Source: a virus
Length of the DNA stretch: 45,996 nt
Strand: one strand, 5' to 3'
Virus record (IMG/VR): IMGVR_UViG_3300025122_000030
Span: 1-45,996 of that record
Position 1 is the stretch's first letter, and each line of letters begins with the position of its first letter. A program made the position numbers and the translations under genes. Of this stretch, positions 1 to 5,317 are shown in pieces. A model generated the notes under the pieces. That model searched no databases. It saw only the letters and a list, made by a program, of their open reading frames with translations, and was not told the DNA's origin.

Positions 1-196
1 TAAACCGTGGGGTAAAGGCTACGATTTTCGCTTGGTCTTTCTCAATGTAGTCTCGGGTTCTTTCATTATCTCGTTCAAGATTGTGGATGGCTCGGCCAAT
101 GCATCGACGGAGTTCAAAGTTTTCTTTCTCCAAATCGTCGCACTTATCTTTGAGGCGTGCAATCTCATACTCCAGCCATTCTAAATCTTGTTCCAT
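1..196 (-). CDS. Partial small coiled-coil protein (3' end outside window)
   Basis: An open frame starts at an ATG at 196 and runs off the left edge with no stop, giving 65 codons. The visible peptide is rich in Glu, Lys, Arg and Leu and looks like one continuous amphipathic helix (heptad-like stretch around MEQDLEWLEYEIARLKDK). Its start overlaps the last 16 bases of the upstream gene ending at 181, a translational-coupling arrangement seen all over this window. I do not recognise a family. A real gene is likely because of the coupling and the absence of stops; function unknown. Confidence 0.6.
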   Translation of the reverse strand, partial: MEQDLEWLEYEIARLKDKCDDLEKENFELRRCIGRAIHNLERDNERTRDYIEKDQAKIVAFTPRF

Positions 197-378
197 TCGT
201 GGGCTTCTTTCTCTATTCTCTCGATTAACTCTGCGGCTTTTTCACTATCATGCAAAGTTAAAAGAAATGTTTTAATCTCGTCAAGTAACAGGGGTTTCTC
301 TTCCTTCTGCGGTTGCCGACTCCAGGTTGACCGATACTCTCCGTAATGATGGCTCATATTAGTATATATCCTTTTCAT
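181..378 (-). CDS. Small hypothetical protein, 65 aa
   Basis: A 65-residue open frame starts at ATG 378, immediately 5' of the leftmost gene, which it overlaps. It is hydrophilic, with a predicted helical C-terminal half (LHDSEKAAELIERIEKEAHEW). It lies just downstream of tRNA-Ile, so it would be the first protein gene after the tRNA pair on this transcript. No family recognised. An inner ATG (residue 8, MSHHYGEY) could also be the start. Confidence 0.55.
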   Translation of the reverse strand: MKRIYTNMSHHYGEYRSTWSRQPQKEEKPLLLDEIKTFLLTLHDSEKAAELIERIEKEAHEWNKI

Positions 379-385
379 AAAAAAA

Positions 386-461
386 TGGTACGCCAGGGTG
401 GGATTGAACCACCGACCTTCCGCTTATAAGACGGATGCTCTAACCCCTGAGCTACTGGCGC
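386..461 (-). tRNA. tRNA-Ile (anticodon UAU)
   Basis: The minus strand folds as a full cloverleaf: acceptor GCGCCAG with CTGGCGT (first pair G-U), D stem GCTC/GAGC, anticodon stem TCCGT/GCGGA around loop CTTATAA, and T stem GGTGG/CCACC with loop TTCAATC. The anticodon at positions 34-36 is UAU, reading the AUA isoleucine codon. CCA is encoded at 386-388 after discriminator A. Most bacteria read AUA with a lysidine-modified CAU tRNA, so a UAU tRNA-Ile is less common and useful to a phage rich in AUA. It lies 10 bp downstream of tRNA-Arg and is probably co-transcribed with it. Confidence 0.95.
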
Positions 462-471
462 ACAAAAGGGG

Positions 472-545
472 TACTCCGAGTAGGAGTCGAACCTACGACC
501 TACAGCTTAGAAGGCTGTTGCTCTATCCGTCTGAGCTATCGGAGC
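472..545 (-). tRNA. tRNA-Arg (anticodon UCU)
   Basis: The cloverleaf is complete: acceptor GCTCCGA/TCGGAGT, D stem GCTC/GAGC, anticodon stem ACAGC/GCTGT with loop CTTCTAA, T stem GTAGG/CCTAC. Anticodon UCU reads AGA. The sequence after the discriminator A is CCC, so the terminal CCA is not encoded and must be added by nucleotidyltransferase, unlike the two other tRNAs here. The 5' half overlaps the 3' end of the protein gene 507-710, whose stop codon falls in the anticodon loop. Confidence 0.95.
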
Positions 546-710
546 GAATGAGCCACTGGTATAAACGGGGTGGTGTCCTGGCACAAGTGCCAATACCGTT
601 CCGTATTCTTGTCGGGTGTACTCCCAAGCTGCTATAGCATCGTGGGGAGCGTCCGTCACTTCTGACTTCAAATCGTTTTTGTAATCCATATAAATAACTG
701 TGTAAATCAT
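507..710 (-). CDS. Small hypothetical protein, 67 aa, ending inside tRNA-Arg
   Basis: The frame starts at ATG 710 in an ATGA overlap with the stop of the preceding gene, which supports translation. The first 54 residues look like an ordinary small soluble protein (MIYTVIYMDYKND start). The last 13 codons are read through the 5' half of tRNA-Arg (peptide APIAQTDRATAF) and the TAA stop lies in the anticodon loop. Either the protein really ends this way, or the reading frame lost an earlier stop. RNase P processing of the tRNA would cut the message before its stop codon. No family recognised. Confidence 0.55.
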   Translation of the reverse strand: MIYTVIYMDYKNDLKSEVTDAPHDAIAAWEYTRQEYGTVLALVPGHHPVYTSGSFAPIAQTDRATAF

Positions 711-901
711 GCTTTGCTTATAACCTCAATGTAGCATTTCCACTCATTCGTGGTGTTTCCGTTTCTCCAAAGAACATTGTAAATATCTTGGGTTTGCGTT
801 TTCTCGATGGCTCGGATAATCCCAACTCCCTGTTGGTGCCACCCAACGAGTTTGAGCATGCCCGGAGGCGGCACAAACTTTACGATATCTCCAACTTTCA
901 T
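707..901 (-). CDS. Small SH3-like barrel protein, 64 aa
   Basis: Begins MKVGDIVKFVPPPGM. The pattern G-D-[LIV]-V-[KR] followed by a turn, a glycine-rich strand and a Y-x-V-x-W strand is that of short beta-barrel proteins with an SH3/KOW-like fold, common among phage accessory genes. At least three neighbours (1116-1340, 2338-2604, 2615-2869) start the same way, so this looks like a paralogous group. The start codon lies only 7 bp from a consensus -10 box, so a transcript from that promoter would be nearly leaderless. Function unknown. Confidence 0.7.
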   Translation of the reverse strand: MKVGDIVKFVPPPGMLKLVGWHQQGVGIIRAIEKTQTQDIYNVLWRNGNTTNEWKCYIEVISKA

Positions 902-907
902 ATATAT

Positions 908-936
908 ATTATATCCTATTTTTTCTCATTTGTCAA
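908..936 (-). promoter_or_regulatory. Sigma-70 consensus promoter, perfect match
   Basis: Reading the minus strand, TTGACA (931-936) is followed by exactly 17 bp and then TATAAT (908-913). All 12 hexamer bases match the consensus. Expected transcription start is about 900-901, the first base of the start codon of 707-901. It should drive that gene, the 507-710 gene and the two tRNAs. Confidence 0.85.
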
Positions 937-946
937 GTCAAGTTAA

Positions 947-1120
947 TGTAAAGGAGGAGCCCCTGGAGAGGATCGCTGTCTTCGCCGCGTCTTCCACTCG
1001 TTAGCCTACTTTCCACTCCTGCATACCTCGCAGGTTTCACCTCACCAGATGGGTACAAGGTTCATTGTAGACATTGAACCCGAGTTCCTTATAAGTGTTC
1101 TCCAGGGGCCAGCACTTACA
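947..1120 (-). ncRNA. Candidate structured RNA closed by an 11-bp perfect stem
   Basis: This 214-bp gene-free stretch holds a long-range stem: bases 959-969 pair perfectly with 1099-1109 (GCCCCTGGAGA with TCTCCAGGGGC), extended by TGTAA/TTACA at the ends (947-951 with 1116-1120). Inside are a 6-bp hairpin GGTTCA/TGAACC (1059-1080), a 5-bp hairpin CCTGC/GCAGG (1018-1034), and two GAGTGGAA copies. It sits between a gene stop and a strong promoter. The family is not recognised (not tRNA, tmRNA, SRP or RNase P RNA). The strand is inferred from its neighbours. Confidence 0.55.
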
Positions 1121-1340
1121 CTTTTAGTTCATACGTCACGTCTTGTTCACTTTCTTCTCCCCGTAGTTCGGACCCATAAAGAATATGGGAACCATTTTCA
1201 AACTGAATAGTATAATGATCGGGAATATAATCAGATGACCCTGATACTTCTACAATCATTCCGGCTTCGCCTCCCAAATAATATGGGGCGTGCATCGGAA
1301 AATCAATCACAATAACTGTATCGCCTGCTTCAAAACTCAT
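1116..1340 (-). CDS. Small SH3-like barrel protein, 74 aa
   Basis: Starts MSFEAGDTVIVIDFP at ATG 1340, directly abutting the TAA of the upstream gene, with GAGGAAG as ribosome-binding site. Like its neighbours it has a G-D-x-V opening strand, a glycine-containing turn (YLGGEAGMIVEV) and Y-T-I-x-F strands, the pattern of a small SH3-like barrel. Charged C-terminal tail. Its stop codon forms the outer edge of the candidate structured RNA downstream. Function unknown. Confidence 0.7.
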   Translation of the reverse strand: MSFEAGDTVIVIDFPMHAPYYLGGEAGMIVEVSGSSDYIPDHYTIQFENGSHILYGSELRGEESEQDVTYELKV

Positions 1341-1712
1341 TTATTCTTCCTCGGGCATTTCATTAAACCACGGCATCGGCTCTCCCGAAACTGCGGTGCG
1401 AGTCTCGCGCCACAAGACTGACCCGTCCAATCGTTTTACATAAACATAGCTAACAGGACTGCTTTCCATATAATCCATAGGATTAAAAAGAAAAGAATCG
1501 AACATTCCGCCCTGATAGTCTACGCCCTTCGTAGGATGAATGGAGCTTAGACCTCCGCGTGTTTGTCCCTTGACAATAATACCATATACTTCGGTATGGG
1601 TTCTCTGTTCAAGTTGTGGAAACATATGGGAAGGATAGCCGTCAAACTGACAATAAGTGCCAAGAAAGCCTCCCCCTTCGGTTTCAATATAAATATGCGA
1701 GCGTGTGCCCAT
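1341..1712 (-). CDS. Conserved phage protein of the MGTRSHI type, 123 aa
   Basis: A longer frame is open upstream, but the ATG at 1712 overlaps the stop of the preceding gene (TAATG) and gives MGTRSHIYIETEGG, a start shared by many phage and some bacterial small proteins that run MGTRS-x-I-x-x-E. The body carries a Y-C-x-F-D-G-Y-P segment typical of that group (CQFDGYPSHM). The biochemical role of the family is not known to me. It belongs to the operon driven from the promoter near 1920. Confidence 0.8.
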   Translation of the reverse strand: MGTRSHIYIETEGGGFLGTYCQFDGYPSHMFPQLEQRTHTEVYGIIVKGQTRGGLSSIHPTKGVDYQGGMFDSFLFNPMDYMESSPVSYVYVKRLDGSVLWRETRTAVSGEPMPWFNEMPEEE

Positions 1713-1897
1713 TAGTTTTCTTCCTTTTGCTGACAAATGCCAGCTTTGATTAGATCGCGGGCGTGTCGTCCAAACCATCCTTGTAGACGCCATGCCAGCC
1801 CTGTGTTAATAAGATGTTGCCATGCTGCGATGAAGGTATCTTCATCGGGGCATTCGACAAAACCTTCTGCCATGCCGACTGCTTGATAATCGCTCAT
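1712..1897 (-). CDS. Conserved phage protein with GLAWRLQGWFGR motif, 61 aa
   Basis: This belongs to a very common family of 60-75 residue phage proteins with the pattern A-E-G-F, then L-(I/V)-(N/D)-T-G-L-A-W-x-L-Q-G-x-(F/Y)-G-R-x-A-x-x-L-I-x-A-G; here INTGLAWRLQGWFGR and LIKAGIC. Function is unknown. AAAGGAGAAC stands 3 bp before the ATG. First gene of a short operon (1897 to about 1116) opened by the promoter at 1920-1948. Confidence 0.85.
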   Translation of the reverse strand: MSDYQAVGMAEGFVECPDEDTFIAAWQHLINTGLAWRLQGWFGRHARDLIKAGICQQKEEN

Positions 1898-1919
1898 TCT
1901 GTTCTCCTTTCTTTCTTAT

Positions 1920-1963
1920 AATATAACATAACTGCCTGTGTCCGTCAAGAACAAAGTTGTCAA
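1920..1963 (-). promoter_or_regulatory. Promoter with doubled -35 box
   Basis: On the minus strand TTGACG (1943-1948), 17 bp, TATATT (1920-1925), with TGT just upstream of the -10 (extended -10). A second -35-like TTGACA lies at 1958-1963, 15 bp further upstream. The same spacing recurs at 2298-2341. Drives 1712-1897 and the genes after it. Confidence 0.75.
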
Positions 1964-1975
1964 GCAAATGTAAAG

Positions 1976-2188
1976 CTATAGATTCTTAAGTGTTTTCAGC
2001 ATCTTTTTCTTGTCCACAATGCCGACATTCGCCACTTTGTGCCAGGGTGTCAAATCAGAAGTGTTTGGTTCCCATTCGACGCATACCCATAGCCAGTCGT
2101 TTCGCATTTTTTGCTCGACAACACGACCAAAATATACATTATTATAACCGCTGCAATAAAAAACGGCTTTATTTACAAAATCTTTCAT
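1976..2188 (-). CDS. Small hypothetical protein, 70 aa
   Basis: The frame is open further upstream into tRNA-Leu, but the start is placed at ATG 2188 (MKDFVNKAVFYCSG), preceded by AAGGA. It follows tRNA-Leu by 15 bp and so lies on the same transcript. It has alternating hydrophobic strands (VYFGRVVEQK, WLWVCVEW) and an acidic-to-basic tail. It may be another small barrel protein of the local group, but lacks the G-D-L-V start. Function unknown. Confidence 0.65.
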   Translation of the reverse strand: MKDFVNKAVFYCSGYNNVYFGRVVEQKMRNDWLWVCVEWEPNTSDLTPWHKVANVGIVDKKKMLKTLKNL

Positions 2189-2203
2189 TTTTTCCTTTTT
2201 AAA

Positions 2204-2288
2204 TGGTAGCCAGAGCGGGACTCGAACCCGCAAGCCTAAAGGCGGCAGATTTTAAGTCTGCTGTGTATACCGATTCCACCATCCGGCC
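2204..2288 (-). tRNA. tRNA-Leu (anticodon UAA)
   Basis: Class II tRNA with a long variable arm: acceptor GGCCGGA/TCTGGCT, D stem GTGG/ACAC, anticodon stem GCAGA/TCTGC with loop CTTAAAA, variable stem around CGCCTTTAGGC, T stem GCGGG/CCCGC. Anticodon UAA reads UUA. CCA is encoded at 2204-2206. The 5' end lies about 10 bp from the -10 box of its promoter, so the primary transcript needs almost no 5' trimming. Confidence 0.95.
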
Positions 2289-2297
2289 TCACTATAT

Positions 2298-2341
2298 AAT
2301 ATAGCATGCTACAACTGGCGCGTCAAGTAGAAAATTGTCAA
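2298..2341 (-). promoter_or_regulatory. Promoter with doubled -35 box, drives tRNA-Leu
   Basis: TTGACG (2321-2326), 17 bp, TATATT (2298-2303) on the minus strand. A further TTGACA (2336-2341) lies 15 bp upstream and overlaps the stop codon of 2338-2604. The -10 region is itself a palindrome (CTATAT-T-ATATAG). Same architecture as 1920-1963. Confidence 0.75.
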
Positions 2342-2604
2342 GATGGTGTTAAAGAATGGAGACATTCTATTTCCCAATCAACAAAATATCTGCGCTTGCC
2401 GTCTAAACAATGCACATTATAAATAATGGCATAGCCGAGTCCCTGGCGATTAACCTCCGATTCAATATCTACTATTATTCCGTAATGAATAGTATCCTGA
2501 TCATCGCCTCTTAAAGTGGATCCTTTATCAAAATCATAATGATAATAACCATATAGATCGTATATGCACCGGACTAAATCACCAATTTGAAAACTATCGC
2601 CCAC
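2338..2604 (-). CDS. Small SH3-like barrel protein, 88 aa
   Basis: Starts at GTG 2604 and reads MGDSFQIGDLVRCIYD. It shares with the next gene upstream (2615-2869) the G-D-L-V-R opening, a mid-protein H-Y/C-G-I-(I/V)-(V/M)-(D/E)-(I/V) strand, a Y-x-(V)-x-C/D-C region and a C-terminal E-x-E-x-L segment, so the two are diverged tandem paralogues. An out-of-frame ATG overlaps the GTG. Function unknown; possibly a nucleic-acid or polymerase-binding barrel, judged only from the fold pattern. Confidence 0.7.
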   Translation of the reverse strand: MGDSFQIGDLVRCIYDLYGYYHYDFDKGSTLRGDDQDTIHYGIIVDIESEVNRQGLGYAIIYNVHCLDGKRRYFVDWEIECLHSLTPS

Positions 2605-2614
2605 ATATTAAATA

Positions 2615-2869
2615 TCACCCTTCTTCTTTTAAATGATGGCTACTTAATAATTCAAACTCATCATGGATCATATATAAGATAGTCCAGCCGGCGTGGTCCT
2701 TGCAATCATAACAATAAACTACAATTGCCTGAGAATCTTTTGCAGATACTTCCATTACAATGCCGTGACAATATTTCGGGTATTCTCTGTTTACGACCCC
2801 CTCGGCTGAAGCCACATAAATTCCCCAATCTACCACCCACCTTACTAAATCGCCACGTTTAATAGCCAC
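2615..2869 (-). CDS. Small SH3-like barrel protein, 84 aa
   Basis: GTG start at 2869 gives MAIKRGDLVRWVVDWG. Tandem paralogue of 2338-2604: same G-D-L-V-R-W/C strand, the strand YCHGIVMEVS matching HYGIIVDIE, and a closing E-F-E-L-L segment matching E-I-E-C-L. Both genes start with GTG preceded by AT, so an out-of-frame ATGTGG is present in each. No clear Shine-Dalgarno sequence precedes it. Function unknown. Confidence 0.7.
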   Translation of the reverse strand: MAIKRGDLVRWVVDWGIYVASAEGVVNREYPKYCHGIVMEVSAKDSQAIVVYCYDCKDHAGWTILYMIHDEFELLSSHHLKEEG

Positions 2870-2891
2870 ATAATAACTATGGGAATATCAG

Positions 2892-3161
2892 TTAAATTGG
2901 ACAACTAAAATTAGAAGTGGTAATGGTTTTTTTTAAATGTGCCTGTAGATCGTCGTGACCCCCAATCACTAAAGTTTCGTGTTCACTTCGGCGTACAATG
3001 ATGGGAAAAGTAGAGCGTCTATGTTGTTTTTTAAGTTGTGTGCGATAACTTTTAGCAAAATCTGTTTCAACAAAAACATATTCCAACTCTGCTTCCATTA
3101 AATCGGCACAGGCACGGAGGCACGCGGGGCAGTCCGTGATTCCGTAAACAAAATAGATCAT
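2892..3161 (-). CDS. Glutaredoxin-like protein
   Basis: An 89-residue thioredoxin-fold protein. The redox motif C-P-A-C is at residues 11-14, followed by a helix. The cis-proline segment TFPIIV lies near residue 52 and the glutathione-site-type IGGHDDL near residue 66, the three hallmarks of glutaredoxins in order. It probably donates electrons to the phage ribonucleotide reductase at 31356-33323 or to a host enzyme. AAAGGAATAAG precedes the ATG. It sits in an operon of small unknown genes, a usual place for phage glutaredoxins. Confidence 0.85.
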   Translation of the reverse strand: MIYFVYGITDCPACLRACADLMEAELEYVFVETDFAKSYRTQLKKQHRRSTFPIIVRRSEHETLVIGGHDDLQAHLKKTITTSNFSCPI

Positions 3162-3162
3162 C

Positions 3163-3429
3163 TTATTCCTTTAATTTAGTTTTAATAATTAAGGCTTGGT
3201 GAAGGGGGCCGCTTGAATAGCGTACTTGCACATCGCATGCGCCTTTAAATAAATTTCTTAGCTTGGTTGTAGCTGGCAACTCCCATTTTCCATCGATCTC
3301 CATCAACACATTCCCAGGCCCCTTGTTGCAAAGTTTAATAGCGTCCCGATGGGAGGCATCGACCGAGGAATAAACACCGTGAAAACTTCCCCGCCCATCA
3401 AATAGACAATAAATATAAATTTTTGTCAT
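3163..3429 (-). CDS. Small hypothetical protein, 88 aa
   Basis: Starts MTKIYIYCLFDGRG in a TGATG overlap with the upstream stop. The N-terminal strand IYIYCLFDG is followed by GVYSSVDASHRDAIKLC, a pattern seen in small phage proteins that begin Y-x-x-F-D and continue G-V-(Y/F)-S-(S/T), but I cannot name a function. Coupled to glutaredoxin downstream. Confidence 0.65.
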   Translation of the reverse strand: MTKIYIYCLFDGRGSFHGVYSSVDASHRDAIKLCNKGPGNVLMEIDGKWELPATTKLRNLFKGACDVQVRYSSGPLHQALIIKTKLKE

Positions 3430-3686
3430 CAGGAAAATTGTTCTTCTTCAAGGGTGTGCATCATCGCACTCGCTAATTCAAACGCTCCTTCGCACATAGC
3501 TATTTCTACATCTTTTCTTGCCATTGTTTCAGGATCATTTTCTAAAAAGGCTTCAATATATTCTTCTTGTAATTTTTGATGCTGCCTAACTGACTCGTCA
3601 AAAACATAAGAAAAATAAATGTTCATTCCAAAATCCTCAAGATCCTTGCCTACCTGTGCAAATGGTCCTACCGTGAATTCTATCAT
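3429..3686 (-). CDS. Small acidic helical hypothetical protein, 85 aa
   Basis: Starts MIEFTVGPFAQVGKD with an ATGA overlap on the gene upstream. Residues 30-85 are strongly helical and acidic (VRQHQKLQEEYIEAFLEND, then ELASAMMHTLEEEQFS). No family recognised. Part of the chain of overlapping genes between 4107 and 2892. Confidence 0.65.
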   Translation of the reverse strand: MIEFTVGPFAQVGKDLEDFGMNIYFSYVFDESVRQHQKLQEEYIEAFLENDPETMARKDVEIAMCEGAFELASAMMHTLEEEQFS

Positions 3687-3862
3687 ACGCTCTCGTCCTC
3701 TTTGGTGCCCTGTGGAATCTCTAAGTCTAATAATATTTGAGTTAAAAACTCCTCCTGGATTTCGCAGTCTTGTATTTCTTTTTTTAACTTTAATTTTTTA
3801 TTCTTCATTACCTGTAACTGAATCAAGCAAAATTGCCGCACTGATTCAATTTGATTTCTCAC
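3683..3862 (-). CDS. Small coiled-coil hypothetical protein, 59 aa
   Basis: The frame is open further upstream, but the best start is GTG at 3862: it overlaps the upstream stop (GTGA) and is preceded by GGAGG nine bases away. The product is Lys/Glu/Gln-rich with heptad-like leucines and isoleucines (FCLIQLQVMKNKKLKLKKEI), so probably a short coiled coil. Function unknown. Confidence 0.6.
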   Translation of the reverse strand: MRNQIESVRQFCLIQLQVMKNKKLKLKKEIQDCEIQEEFLTQILLDLEIPQGTKEDESV

Positions 3863-4098
3863 TTCTTGCAGCCTCCGCAACTGCGTCGAGATTTATTCTT
3901 CTTCCATTCTGCCCTGCGTACCTGAATCTTCCTAAAGTTGTGAATCTTATCTTCTATTAATTGCCCGTTAGACATAGCTTTGATGGTGCCTTCTTTTACC
4001 TTAAAAGCGCCACACACAACAATTTGGTTAGTGGGCTTGTAAAGCAAGAATTCGCCTGGGTATGCTTTTATATCATTTTTAATTTCTTCAAATTCCAT
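3859..4098 (-). CDS. Small hypothetical protein with Cys-rich tail, 79 aa
   Basis: Start set at ATG 4098 just after the stop of the nucleotidyltransferase gene; an in-frame GTG three codons earlier is possible. Begins MEFEEIKNDIKAYPGE and ends with a basic, cysteine-containing tail (RRSCGGCKK). The middle (NQIVVCGAFKVKEGTIKAM) has beta-strand character. The C-x-x-C tail could bind a metal. No family recognised. Confidence 0.6.
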   Translation of the reverse strand: MEFEEIKNDIKAYPGEFLLYKPTNQIVVCGAFKVKEGTIKAMSNGQLIEDKIHNFRKIQVRRAEWKKNKSRRSCGGCKK

Positions 4099-4099
4099 T

Positions 4100-5182
4100 T
4101 TAATCACTCATCGACATTTTACTGTCATAAATATTATACTTCAAATCATTGAGCTTTGCAAGTGCTGATTCTCTTCGCAGAATTTTAAAGGCGATGTTTT
4201 CAGATGAATACTCGCGTTGAGGGCTTGTTAAGCCTGCTTTTCTCATATTGCGAATTTTCTCTTTTAATCTCTCAATACTTTTGAGAGCCATCGCAGGCTT
4301 ATCCTCTCCAAAATAAGAAATTAAATTAATTTGCGTCATAATATCATCACTTTTCTTGCGAGCCGTCGCAAAATCTATTTCAACATCTTGGGGATTCGGC
4401 TCTACAAGCCAGCGATCAAACAAGATTGAATAGATACCCGTCGAATGATGTGAGTCTCCGACGTTCTCAACATATATCTCTACCTCAAACCCATATAGTT
4501 TAATGTCGTGTAAGCCGTTCCAGCGCATTCTGGCGCTGTCAAAAAACGCTTTGACTAGTTCGATGTCCTCATCAATTTTCTCAAAGTCTACGACCAAGTG
4601 TAGGTCCACGTCTGAATATTCCGACCAGTTGTAATTGGCAAGTGAGCCGGTCAGTCGCAAGTCCTCGATGCCCACCTCTATTTCCAAGCCTTCCAAAAAG
4701 TCATTGACAATTTCTTTTAAGCGATCTGAGATGTCAGGCCACAACTTATTGTCACGCCAAAACTCGGGTTGCAATTCATCATGGACCTCAAAGCTTTCTT
4801 CTTCAACCTCTTCTTCTAATTGGCGATCAAAAGTTACATGGGAACCCATTTTTTGTGTGAAAGGTGGTGTGTTTTTTTGACCACCAACCTTCAACATGGA
4901 ATCTCGATCTTTAATATAGCGATCAATACGCTTGCGGTAGCCGGGCCGGCCCTCCGAATCCTCTTCTAAACCACCGGGTGCACCGGGTGGTGCAGAAATA
5001 TCATTAAACTTCTTCTTTTTGAAATTAGGGCGTCGTTTTTTGGGATACCCACCTTTCTTTTGTGGACCCTTATCAAGAAACCAACTTAAGGCGCGTTCGA
5101 GCCCGGCGCCGCTTTTTCTCTTCGGGGTCTTTTTCTTTTTTCGAGCTTCGGTTAAGAAGTTCTGCCACGTATCTAAAGACAT
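4100..5182 (-). CDS. Pol-beta superfamily nucleotidyltransferase with capsid-targeting-like N terminus
   Basis: 360 residues. Residues 178-200 carry the nucleotidyltransferase signature L-T-G-S-L-A (GS at 179-180) and S-D-V-D-L (190-194), giving the two metal-binding Asp 191 and 193. A third acidic site may be the Glu in VEIYV near 236. A helical C-terminal domain follows. Residues 1-120 are very basic and low-complexity. The first residues, MSLDTWQNFLTEAR, resemble the short N-terminal tags (x-F-L-x-E-A) of proteins packaged in T4-like capsids. The target (tRNA, protein or small molecule) cannot be read from sequence. I infer it may be injected with the DNA. It has its own promoter and a 100-nt leader. 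Confidence 0.75.
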   Translation of the reverse strand: MSLDTWQNFLTEARKKKKTPKRKSGAGLERALSWFLDKGPQKKGGYPKKRRPNFKKKKFNDISAPPGAPGGLEEDSEGRPGYRKRIDRYIKDRDSMLKVGGQKNTPPFTQKMGSHVTFDRQLEEEVEEESFEVHDELQPEFWRDNKLWPDISDRLKEIVNDFLEGLEIEVGIEDLRLTGSLANYNWSEYSDVDLHLVVDFEKIDEDIELVKAFFDSARMRWNGLHDIKLYGFEVEIYVENVGDSHHSTGIYSILFDRWLVEPNPQDVEIDFATARKKSDDIMTQINLISYFGEDKPAMALKSIERLKEKIRNMRKAGLTSPQREYSSENIAFKILRRESALAKLNDLKYNIYDSKMSMSD

Positions 5183-5224
5183 ATCTATCCTCTTTCTATT
5201 AATTAGTTTTGAGAAAGAGAATAT

Positions 5225-5258
5225 GCCAAATTTGGCGCAGATCCCAACCTACCTGCGC
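5225..5258 (-). promoter_or_regulatory. Leader hairpin and palindrome in the 5' UTR of the nucleotidyltransferase gene
   Basis: A perfect 12-bp palindrome GCCAAATTTGGC (5225-5236) overlaps a hairpin with 6-bp arms GCGCAG/CTGCGC (5235-5240 with 5253-5258). Both lie between the promoter at 5288-5316 and the start codon at 5182, in a 135-bp gene-free gap. It could be an operator or an mRNA control element. No partner is known. Confidence 0.4.
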
Positions 5259-5287
5259 TAATCCACCCATATAGAGGTACCAATTAT

Positions 5288-5316
5288 AATATAATCACTT
5301 GAGAGTCATCTGTCAA
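5288..5316 (-). promoter_or_regulatory. Sigma-70 promoter for the nucleotidyltransferase gene
   Basis: TTGACA (5311-5316), 17 bp, TATATT (5288-5293) on the minus strand, abutting the stop of the fibre-like gene. The -10 region is a palindrome (ATTATATTATAAT). Predicted start near 5281 leaves a leader of about 100 nt. Confidence 0.8.
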
Positions 5317-5317
5317 A

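Noticed and set aside
943-1116. Hammerhead-like stretch CTGGTGAGG...GAAACC in the candidate RNA
   Set aside because: The catalytic core should be CTGANGA with a separate stem II of several base pairs; here one core base differs and the stem would be three pairs.
1341-1793. 150-residue version of the MGTRSHI protein
   Set aside because: The extra N-terminal 27 residues overlap the coding part of the upstream gene and the inner ATG has a TAATG overlap and family-typical start.
3619-3960. 113-codon plus-strand open frame
   Set aside because: It lies across four convincing minus-strand genes with overlapping starts, has no ribosome-binding site, and the protein has no ordered composition. All supported genes are on the minus strand.
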